Below, piece after piece: positions 14,668 to 21,682 of a stretch of 32,918 bases of DNA. Numbering within the stretch: the first letter of the stretch is position 1; each line of letters opens with the position of its first letter. The DNA comes from Microcaldota archaeon (lineage in GTDB: Archaea; Micrarchaeota; Micrarchaeia; Anstonellales; Bilamarchaeaceae). The notes below the pieces were generated by a model. The model had not been told where the DNA came from. It saw nothing but the letters and a program-made list of their open reading frames with translations, and did not search any database. A program made the translations under genes and the position numbers. Where the stretch lies: NCBI GenBank assembly GCA_016212505.1, contig JACRGB010000019.1:1-32918 (forward strand). The letters run 5' to 3'.

Positions 14668-14838
14668 ATGGCAACCCTGCATGTCGCTGAGCCAAGTAAG
14701 CAGGCTACAGTGCGTATACCTAAGGATTTGATTGATGCGTTGGAATGGAAAAACAATGATACTTTGCTAATCTCCAAACCTCCGGGTCAGAAATATCTCA
14801 TCGTTGAGAACATTGGTGGGGTAAAGCGACAGAAATGA
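14668..14838 (+). CDS. AbrB/MazE-type small DNA-binding protein
   Basis: 56 aa, too short for the ORF track. It reads MATLHVAEPSKQATVRIPKD and continues LIDALEWKNNDTLLI, the swapped-hairpin AbrB/SpoVT signature (beta-strand, R-[IV]-P, short helix ending in W/L, beta-strand). It sits 9 nt before the methyltransferase gene, which has its own Shine-Dalgarno (GAGGCGAG), so the two form an operon. Two matching palindromes precede it. Most likely it represses its own operon, doing the job that HTH C-proteins do in many R-M systems (inference). A MazE-like antitoxin is the alternative, but no toxin gene is adjacent. Confidence 0.75.
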   Translation: MATLHVAEPSKQATVRIPKDLIDALEWKNNDTLLISKPPGQKYLIVENIGGVKRQK

Positions 14839-14847
14839 GGCGAGAGC

Positions 14848-15657
14848 ATGAACAATCCTGATAATTTAGATGTACAAAAACAATTGGAACAAGAAATTAC
14901 AGAAGACCCACCAAGGGTGCTAGAAAAAAGGGGCAAGACAAAAGGGGGAATGATAAACAAACATGCGAAACTGCAAAATCTCGCACAGCAAGAAGATAAA
15001 GATCTCGAACTTACGAGTATATGGAATTTTGGTACAAGAGAAAAAGGTTTCGGCTCACATGTCTTTCACGGTAACTGTATACCTCAAGTAGTAAGGCAGT
15101 GCGTTCTAAGATACTCTAAAGAAGGCGATGTGATCTTAGATAGTATGTCTGGTTCTGGAACAACACTCGACATTTGTAAAGAATTGGAGAGAAAGTGTTT
15201 GGCTTTTGATATTAACCCAGTCCGTCCTGATATTCGGAAAGCTGATTCGTCATGTTTACCATTAAGCAATAATAGGGTATCATTGATTTTTATACATCTT
15301 CCGTATTGGAACATGGTTAGATACTCTGAAGAAAAAGAAGACCTTAGTAATATGTCACTAGATCGGTTCTATGCAAAGTTGCACGCAATATTTGCAGAAC
15401 AAAAACGTGTACTGAAACCAGGCAGTCATATTTGTGTTCTTATAGGTGACAAGATAAAAGAGGGAAAAAGTATTCCATTGACATTCGAAACGTATAATAT
15501 AATGAAAAATTATTTCACCTACAAAGATTATGCCGTCAAGATTACAAAAAACGCTACAAGTGTCGTGAATAAAGGAAGGGTTGTACTCGCAGAATTGGCA
15601 TGGAACAATTTGTTAAAACCTTCTCATGATGTACTACTAGTCTTTCAGAAGGATTAG
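14848..15657 (+). CDS. DNA methyltransferase with altered motif IV
   Basis: 269 aa. Motif I (SAM binding) is DSMSGSGTT (about 97-105), followed by FDINP. The usual catalytic DPPYW of this N4/N6 methylase family is replaced by HLPYW (about 149-153); the family context around it, MVRYSEEKEDLSNMSLDRFY, is intact. VLKPGSHICVLIGDK follows, also typical. Asp-to-His and Pro-to-Leu changes at the catalytic motif could weaken or abolish methylation. The stop codon (TAG) is immediately followed by the stop of the convergent GHKL-nuclease gene, with no spacer, so the two form one cassette. Probably the modification partner of that nuclease. Confidence 0.8.
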   Translation: MNNPDNLDVQKQLEQEITEDPPRVLEKRGKTKGGMINKHAKLQNLAQQEDKDLELTSIWNFGTREKGFGSHVFHGNCIPQVVRQCVLRYSKEGDVILDSMSGSGTTLDICKELERKCLAFDINPVRPDIRKADSSCLPLSNNRVSLIFIHLPYWNMVRYSEEKEDLSNMSLDRFYAKLHAIFAEQKRVLKPGSHICVLIGDKIKEGKSIPLTFETYNIMKNYFTYKDYAVKITKNATSVVNKGRVVLAELAWNNLLKPSHDVLLVFQKD

Positions 15658-18144
15658 TTAGGGAGTTTGTGTTTTTGTTTCAAATGCTTTTATGTAGTCC
15701 TCCATAAGTTCGGGTGGTACTGTTCTTACAACCGTATCTAAAGCTTGTATAATTTTTTCTGGAGAAGATTGAATACTAACAACATCTCGTTCATTTATAG
15801 AGATCATGTGCCCTACGATACTCTCTAAACTTTTGACTAATGTTCTTAATTCACTGAGGCTATACCTTTCTAATATGGGATTTTTTACTCTGATTGCTGA
15901 GAGGTAAGGTAGTTCTGGATCTTCTCGTGATAGTTTCATCGTAGTTTCAAGAAGCTCTTTTATTGGCTTTGGTTTTACCACCCTATTCTTAACGCTTTCA
16001 ATCCAAGCTGAAGTTTCAAGGACGGTATGGCAAGTCTCAAGAAATTGTTTCATCTCTGCAAGGTTTACCTCTCTTGGACCTGCAAGTAAAACAAGCGTAC
16101 GTAAATCAGAAGCTCGCATTACTGAAACCTTCTGTATTTTGGCTTCTTTATTTATACTAGATTCAGACTCTGTGGCTCCTTCATAATCAATTGCTACCAC
16201 AACGGAATAATTGGCATTGTAGGCATTTCGATGTTTTACATTTGCGCTTAAACTTGCATCTTTAGCCTTAATACTTTTTTTCTTAGTACTTTTGGCATCA
16301 TAGGTTAGCGAGAAATCCTTTTTCACGCCATCCTCACGAAGGTATGCTTTTGCTTCACCATCTGGGTTTCCATTACCTCCTATTTTCGTAGTTTGAAATC
16401 CTAAATTATTAAACGCATGATATACCGCATCTTCAAGGCCCTCTTCGTCTGCAATACTATCTTTTAATCTCATTGCAACTTGAACTGTATTCGGATTGTC
16501 ACTGTATGTGAGTTCGCGAAGGAGTTCATCCCTACGTCCCATGACCTGTCGTATGGATGCAGAGTCAATCCCCATCTCGATCATAAACGCTTCAGTAAGT
16601 ATTTCATTTGCTGCAATAAGTTTTAATGGAAGATAAAAAGTCTGAAGTTCTGTTGCAAAATTGGCTACAAATGGATGGAGTTGGTTAAGCTTTATTTTTC
16701 TCTCGACAAGATTAAACTCAGCTATGGGTTTTTCCGAACCCAAATTGGCAATTTCAACCTCTTTGATTATTCCATCTTCGCTAAACAATTCCCTTTCAAG
16801 CTCATCTAAAATTGTTTGTTTTTGTACTTCGGTAAGATTCCCAGGTATTTTTGTAAACATGAAATCGTCTACTTCTCCATTGAAAAACTTCCGTACCGCA
16901 ATTACTAGTGGTCTGCGAGAAAGGGCTACAGAGGTTCTAGCCAGTTTATAAGATGGATTTCTCGATTTCTCCTCCTTCTCAAAATAATTCATAAGATAGG
17001 ATCTTACTTCGTTAAATTTCCGTTGGAGATATGTTTGTAAATCTGATAATCCCGGAGAAGTGGCTACGGATTCACGTCCCGAAGTAAGGGTTGCATCCAG
17101 TTCATCTGCATGCACGATAAAACGCATCCTGTTAAACGTAGCGTGGTGAAGCGCTTCCATCGTCCCTACAAGTGGTTCATTTATGTTGATAAGCCGTCCC
17201 CGTACCATAAGGAATATCCCATGGCTTCTTCCAGTTTCTTGGGATTTTCCTCTGAGTAAAGATTCTTCGTAAAGTTCAATTTGTCCTCTTACATTGTTTA
17301 GATGAGGCAAATTAATGCATGGTTTATCATTCCATGTTGAGACGCTATACTCAGTATTATTATCTTTTACAATTTTGTCATCTTCACCAATCACCCATTT
17401 TTTAAGCGGGGCGACATCCATTTTGCTTGATTCAAGTTTGTTTCCATTATAGTATAAATTAAAATTTGGATTAAGGGGGAGAGCGGTACTTAATACCCAT
17501 TTAAGTCGTCCTTCCGAGATTGTCTGAGCCTTTGGAGTAAGGTCATACATTATAGCCATTGTCCACGAATCAGAAGCATTTTTTCCCCATAAATCAAAAT
17601 TTACCATGTTCTGTCCATTAATTATAATAATTGGACTCAAAAGTTTGATTACTTCTTCCTCACTTAGTTCTCGTTCTGAGAGAAAAATTTGTTTTCCTTT
17701 TGGATCTGTAGTCTGAAGACGATTATAATCCATAGTAACAGCAAGAAATTTATCCTTTGTTTTAGTAATATGAGTAAGTTTTCTTGAAAGAACAAATGTA
17801 GCTAGTTTTCCTATTCCAAATTTACCTATTGGTGGCCGTTCTTCATTTATCTTTCCATTACGTTTCTTAGACTCACCTATAACCCACAGGTCTATCAATC
17901 CATTATTATCCATACCGGTTCCATTATCACATACCCAAATCGCAGCGTTAGGTATGGTCATATCAGGCGGAACGTAAAGGGAAACTATTTTTGCATAAGC
18001 GTCATAAGAATTACTTACTAGTTCTTCAAAAGCTTTATTTGGACTGGAGTATAGATTTGCAGAGAACAACTCGAGTATTTTACTATGTAAGTGTACGGGT
18101 ATTTGCCCAACTTCTTTACCCGTGTTGTCTAAATCCATATGCAT
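15658..18144 (-). CDS. MORC/MutL-like GHKL ATPase fused to PD-(D/E)XK nuclease
   Basis: 828 aa. The N-terminal GHKL ATPase domain shows ELVSNSYDA (E41, N45, D48), DNGTGM (73-78) and IGKFGIGK (106-113), the ATP-binding boxes of HSP90/MutL/MORC proteins. An S5-like region and a middle domain follow. Near 570-640 a nuclease-like core has GNPDGEAKAYL and YDAKST, fitting the D...(D/E)xK pattern. A helical C-terminus ends the protein. MORC-like GHKL proteins with restriction nucleases and methylases are a described group of prokaryotic R-M systems (Iyer and colleagues, MORC origins). It has its own promoter on the far side (TATA-like TATATATTAAA and Shine-Dalgarno GAGGTA). Probably an ATP-dependent restriction enzyme. 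Confidence 0.8.
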   Translation of the reverse strand: MHMDLDNTGKEVGQIPVHLHSKILELFSANLYSSPNKAFEELVSNSYDAYAKIVSLYVPPDMTIPNAAIWVCDNGTGMDNNGLIDLWVIGESKKRNGKINEERPPIGKFGIGKLATFVLSRKLTHITKTKDKFLAVTMDYNRLQTTDPKGKQIFLSERELSEEEVIKLLSPIIIINGQNMVNFDLWGKNASDSWTMAIMYDLTPKAQTISEGRLKWVLSTALPLNPNFNLYYNGNKLESSKMDVAPLKKWVIGEDDKIVKDNNTEYSVSTWNDKPCINLPHLNNVRGQIELYEESLLRGKSQETGRSHGIFLMVRGRLININEPLVGTMEALHHATFNRMRFIVHADELDATLTSGRESVATSPGLSDLQTYLQRKFNEVRSYLMNYFEKEEKSRNPSYKLARTSVALSRRPLVIAVRKFFNGEVDDFMFTKIPGNLTEVQKQTILDELERELFSEDGIIKEVEIANLGSEKPIAEFNLVERKIKLNQLHPFVANFATELQTFYLPLKLIAANEILTEAFMIEMGIDSASIRQVMGRRDELLRELTYSDNPNTVQVAMRLKDSIADEEGLEDAVYHAFNNLGFQTTKIGGNGNPDGEAKAYLREDGVKKDFSLTYDAKSTKKKSIKAKDASLSANVKHRNAYNANYSVVVAIDYEGATESESSINKEAKIQKVSVMRASDLRTLVLLAGPREVNLAEMKQFLETCHTVLETSAWIESVKNRVVKPKPIKELLETTMKLSREDPELPYLSAIRVKNPILERYSLSELRTLVKSLESIVGHMISINERDVVSIQSSPEKIIQALDTVVRTVPPELMEDYIKAFETKTQTP

Positions 18145-18227
18145 ATTACCTCTTCTTTTAATATATACTTTGCTTTTTAGCTAGTACGTACCCCCCATTT
18201 CGTTATTCTTTTTTATTAGTTTCAATA

Positions 18228-19586
18228 TTATATCTCCATCTTTTTCTCCTTCTCCGCTATCTTAACATTAACATGAAATCCTTTGAAATCTTCTGCCCTT
18301 TGCGTATGTATTGGAATCAATATTTTTGGATTAATTGCCTTGACTAAATGCGCTAAATCCTGCTTGCTTGCGTGGCCCGAGCAGTGTGCTTTATGGAATT
18401 TAACTCCGAAGTGCTTCATCCAGTTCTCCAAGACAGTTCTCTCAGCTTCGTTTTCTTCACCCTCGAGAAAATGCTCCGAAGAGGAATAGATGTAATCTGC
18501 ATTTTTCGGTTGGAGATAAACGAGCTCCATGAGCTTGTTAAAGCCCATGTGCATAACAAGCTCCTTTTGGTTCTTGGAGATGTCCTTATAGGTAACCATC
18601 TTAGGCATATATTTGCGTTCATATACCTTGTAATCTTTTTCCTCGAATTCACCGCTTTTGGAAAGCCTGAAATAGATTTGGATATTCTTATCAGCCATTA
18701 CATCTGGCAAGACAGGTATTTTTTCTTTTAAGCTATCGAGTATAAATGCAAATTTAGTATCAACCACGAGCTTTTTCTTGTTCTTTATGGCTGCACGATA
18801 AACAGACATGAACCTATCGATATTTGACATGGAAAAATAAACAAAAACAATTCCCTTCGATTCTTTTACTATGCCGTGAATTTTGTCTTCAACTTCTTCT
18901 TCTGTATAATTATGTTCTTGCTCGCTCCCCATCCGCGTACCTTCTGTAAGCATAGCATACGGTTTTGACTTAGCAGCTTTTTCGATAAATTCATGGGTCA
19001 TATTGCTTTGTGGGCCATGAAGCCTCAGGTCACCAGTATAGATTAGTGGCCCCTTACTTGTATGTACAATGAATCCGTATGCTCCGGGTATTGAATGCTC
19101 CACATGTATTGGTTCTATAACCAAGTGTTTGATCTTGAGTTTATCTCCTGATTTGAAGAGGTTGAGGCTGGTGTGTTCTCCTATATCAACCAAAGATGAG
19201 TAAAGCTTGTGATATGCCTCTAATATTTTGTGCGTTCCATGCCCCATATAAACCGGTATCGATTCATCTAAGAATTCCAAATGATTTACGTGATCTGAAT
19301 GAGAATGTGAAATGAAAACCGCATCGATATCTGGTTTTTCATATTTTAGGTCGGTTCGGTCTAGCATCTTTTTACTATAAAGTCGGGGCACTTTTGGCAA
19401 TAAATCGAATTCGAAATATACTTCCAAACCGTGTGCCGCTCTCGGCTGAAGATATTCGTAGAAATAGTCCTCTCCAAAGTCAAAGCTCTGTCCAAAGTCT
19501 AAGTAAATTCTGGCGTCCTTATCTTCTAGAAGAATTTTGTTTCCGCCTATTTCATTTGCCCCGCCATAAAATGTTAAGGATACCAT
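18228..19586 (-). CDS. RNase J-type beta-CASP ribonuclease
   Basis: 452 aa. A metallo-beta-lactamase fold with HSHSDH (94-99), a later GDLRLHG metal ligand, the beta-CASP insert, HCSGHAS and PIHTQRAEDF near the end. This is the layout of archaeal RNase J, a 5'-3' exoribonuclease active in mRNA decay and rRNA maturation (family knowledge). Its length matches archaeal members, which lack the bacterial C-terminal extension. The ATG shares one base with the stop of the HAD gene (TAATG), so they are translationally coupled. Confidence 0.88.
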   Translation of the reverse strand: MVSLTFYGGANEIGGNKILLEDKDARIYLDFGQSFDFGEDYFYEYLQPRAAHGLEVYFEFDLLPKVPRLYSKKMLDRTDLKYEKPDIDAVFISHSHSDHVNHLEFLDESIPVYMGHGTHKILEAYHKLYSSLVDIGEHTSLNLFKSGDKLKIKHLVIEPIHVEHSIPGAYGFIVHTSKGPLIYTGDLRLHGPQSNMTHEFIEKAAKSKPYAMLTEGTRMGSEQEHNYTEEEVEDKIHGIVKESKGIVFVYFSMSNIDRFMSVYRAAIKNKKKLVVDTKFAFILDSLKEKIPVLPDVMADKNIQIYFRLSKSGEFEEKDYKVYERKYMPKMVTYKDISKNQKELVMHMGFNKLMELVYLQPKNADYIYSSSEHFLEGEENEAERTVLENWMKHFGVKFHKAHCSGHASKQDLAHLVKAINPKILIPIHTQRAEDFKGFHVNVKIAEKEKKMEI

Positions 19587-20254
19587 TATATCAACCCCAA
19601 CAATTCCTCGAATTTTTCTATTTCGTAATCTGCGATATCATTGCTCTTGAACATTTGTCCATATTTTGCTAAGCAAGTTCTCATTCCAACTGCCTTAGCG
19701 CCTTTAATGTCACGAGTTGGGTTATCACCAACGAATAAAACGGCATCAGGTAAAACGCTAAGTTTTTTCAGTGCCAATGTAAACGCAGATGGGTGAGGTT
19801 TGAATTTGTGTGTATCTGAATGCGTAATCACAAAATCAAACTCGTTTTCTAAGCCCGTAATGATAAGCCTCTACCATGCCTTGTTTCTCGGGGCATCTGA
19901 GATTATGCCGAGTTTCAAGCCAATTTCTCTTAACTTTTTTAGTGTTGGTTTGACCATCGGGTAAGATCTCAGTACTTCGGATTTTCTTTGTAGATAAGCC
20001 AAAATACCAGCTTGTTGGATTTTTTCGGCTAAATTCACTTCTAGGTTGTATTGTTTGACTACCTCGTAAAATGTTTTTTGGTATTCGATGCCTTTTACAT
20101 CATAGACTGAGAAAATTTTTCCGTAAACTTTGATCTCTTCCTCCGGAAAGCCTTGCTTTACCATAGCCTTGGCTGCCGCTTTTGCAGTTTCCTTTTTGAA
20201 TGTAAGGAAATCGAGAAGAGTATTATCAAGGTCAAATAGAACGGCTTTGAACAT
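19586..20254 (-). pseudogene. HAD-superfamily hydrolase interrupted by in-frame TAG
   Basis: The track lists two ORFs (19871-20254 and 19586-19831), but they are in the same frame, separated by one TAG at 19871-19873. Read through, the sequence is a continuous 222-residue HAD subfamily IA protein: FDLDNTLLDF (nucleophile Asp), IISDAPRNKAW-[TAG]-RLITGLENEFDFVITHSD, KPHPSAF (motif III Lys) and FVGDNPTRDIKGAK (motif IV). The TAG replaces a variable hydrophobic helix position, where a Leu or Ile is usual. TAG serves as a normal stop elsewhere here (rtcB, methyltransferase, CARF gene), so a nonsense mutation is likelier than recoding. Everything after the stop remains intact, so the change is recent, a sequencing error, or read through. 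Confidence 0.75.
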
Positions 20255-20263
20255 ATTAACACG

Positions 20264-20284
20264 TGTCTATATTTTTTATAGACA
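20264..20284. promoter_or_regulatory. Palindrome in divergent HAD / CARF promoter region
   Basis: TGTCTATA and TATAGACA are perfect inverted 8-mers with a 5-nt T spacer. The repeat overlaps the minus-strand TATA of the HAD gene and lies upstream of the plus-strand TATA of the CARF-wHTH gene. It is a good candidate operator for the CARF-wHTH protein. Confidence 0.55.
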
Positions 20285-20290
20285 TATTGG

Positions 20291-20298
20291 TTTAAAAG
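20291..20298 (+). promoter_or_regulatory. TATA box of the CARF / type I R-M operon
   Basis: TTTAAAAG is centred about 28 nt before the ATG at 20322; no Shine-Dalgarno is present, so the operon mRNA is probably leaderless. Confidence 0.5.
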
Positions 20299-20321
20299 AT
20301 TAAGTATTCTAATCAAATTAT

Positions 20322-20918
20322 ATGCCAGAAACTGTCCTTATTGCGACTTTCTACTCATTCCAACCGTTTGTTGCTGCTGCGCACTCGTTTTCTCCGTCTA
20401 AAATGATCGTTATCATAGCTGAGGATAGTCTCAAGAACGAAAAGGTAAACCAAGACTTAGAGAAGGTACGTGATGTTTACGGCAAAATAGCTACAATTGA
20501 GATGGTCAAGGTAATAGGGTCTGATCTTTTGGCCATTGCAGCAAAAACCGTAGAATTAATCGAGGCGAATAGAAACAACCAGATTATTGTAAATGTATCT
20601 GGTGGTTGGAAGCTACTTGCACAGGGTGTGTTATACGGATGTTATGCAAGGAAAGATCTGATAGATCGTATAGTGTGCAATAATCTGGAGAATAATTCTA
20701 TTGTGGAATTGCCCAAATTGACCTTTGGCTTGAGTTCAGTAAAGCGAGAATTGCTTGAAGAAATTTCTAAACGTGGGAATAAATCTATATCTAAGATTGC
20801 CGATAAACTGAACAAAACACGAGGTATGATTTACCAACATTTAAAAGAGTTAAAAGAAAATGGATACGTAGACGATAAATTTTACATTACTGACGCTGGG
20901 AGGATGGCGTTGCTATAG
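20322..20918 (+). CDS. CARF-domain winged-helix regulator (Csa3-like)
   Basis: 198 aa. The N-terminal Rossmann-like CARF domain (TVLIATFYSFQPFVAA at the start; NVSGGWKLLAQGVL near 91-104, the typical N-x-[TS]-GG-x-K ligand loop) is followed by a winged helix (about 135-195; SISKIADKLNKTRGMIYQHL). This is the Csa3 layout. CARF domains usually sense cyclic oligoadenylates made during type III CRISPR responses (established), but no cas gene or array is visible. It is the first gene of a tight operon with a HARE-HTH nuclease and hsdRSM: 8 nt to the next gene. Most likely a regulator of this defence operon. Confidence 0.8.
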   Translation: MPETVLIATFYSFQPFVAAAHSFSPSKMIVIIAEDSLKNEKVNQDLEKVRDVYGKIATIEMVKVIGSDLLAIAAKTVELIEANRNNQIIVNVSGGWKLLAQGVLYGCYARKDLIDRIVCNNLENNSIVELPKLTFGLSSVKRELLEEISKRGNKSISKIADKLNKTRGMIYQHLKELKENGYVDDKFYITDAGRMALL

Positions 20919-20926
20919 GTGTATTT

Positions 20927-21676
20927 ATGGTAAGTTTCAAATTAGCTGCTTTGAAAATTTTAAAAGAGTCAAGTGAACCACTTCATTATGAGGAGATTAC
21001 TAAAAAAGCACTTGAACAGAACCTGATTGAGACCTCCGGGGCAACTCCAGAAGCAACAATGAACGCTCAACTAAGTGTAGACATCAAATTGAATGGTGCA
21101 AAGTCCCCATTCTTACGAGCCAAACCCGGTTATTTTACTTTAAATCCGGCATATACCCAAGAGGAAGAAAAGAAAGCAGAACAAGCCGAGTTAATCAAAG
21201 AAGAAACGGATAAAACGTTAAATGAAGAACAGATAAGTACTCAGTATATCGGGAAGGCTGGCGAGCATTTGGTTGTAAGCGAACTTCTTTTTAGGGGGTA
21301 TAACGCGAGCATAATGAGCGTTGATGAAGGATTGGATATAGTAGCTACGAAGGATGAGAGATTATTTAATATCCAAGTTAAAACTTCAACCGAAAACAAG
21401 TTTGATTTGCATCTGTCGGACATTCGGATAAGCTCATTCGAAAAGCATAACAGGAACAACACGTATTACATCTTTGTTTTGAAAGGAAAACAGACGAATT
21501 TCTTGATCTTACCGTATCATGAAATCCAAAAGAACATAGATCAGGAAAATATTTTGGTCATTAACAAAAATACTCGTTATCGTGTTAATATGAGGATGAG
21601 GGATGGAAAACTATATCTGGGCAATAAAGATAATGACGCTTCGTATTACCTGAATAATTGGGGGTTAATAAAGTGA
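20927..21676 (+). CDS. HARE-HTH domain fused to PD-(D/E)XK-like nuclease
   Basis: 249 aa. Residues 1-75 form a HARE-HTH domain (FKLAALKILKESSEPLHYEE, then PEATMNAQLSVDIK, RAKPGYFTL), a winged helix known from restriction enzymes and from eukaryotic HB1/ASXL proteins. A charged linker (75-100) leads to a nuclease-like domain: GKAGEHLVVSELLFRGY, GLDIVAT (Asp) and FNIQVKTS (QxK), the pattern of the PD-(D/E)XK fold. It lies between the CARF regulator and hsdR, with 6 nt to hsdR. It could be an extra effector nuclease or a DNA-status sensor for the type I system. Alternative: a modified-base-dependent restriction component. Confidence 0.75.
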   Translation: MVSFKLAALKILKESSEPLHYEEITKKALEQNLIETSGATPEATMNAQLSVDIKLNGAKSPFLRAKPGYFTLNPAYTQEEEKKAEQAELIKEETDKTLNEEQISTQYIGKAGEHLVVSELLFRGYNASIMSVDEGLDIVATKDERLFNIQVKTSTENKFDLHLSDIRISSFEKHNRNNTYYIFVLKGKQTNFLILPYHEIQKNIDQENILVINKNTRYRVNMRMRDGKLYLGNKDNDASYYLNNWGLIK

Positions 21677-21682
21677 TTACGC

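Noticed and set aside
19832-19870. Frameshift between the two HAD ORFs
   Set aside because: Both ORFs are in the same frame and the intervening codons read as normal HAD sequence; only one stop separates them.
19871-19873. Pyrrolysine or genome-wide TAG recoding
   Set aside because: Several intact genes here end at TAG (rtcB, methylase, CARF gene) with no sign of continuation; a local nonsense change is simpler.
20322-20918. CRISPR-Cas locus suggested by the Csa3-like protein
   Set aside because: No cas genes and no regularly spaced repeats were seen anywhere in the window.
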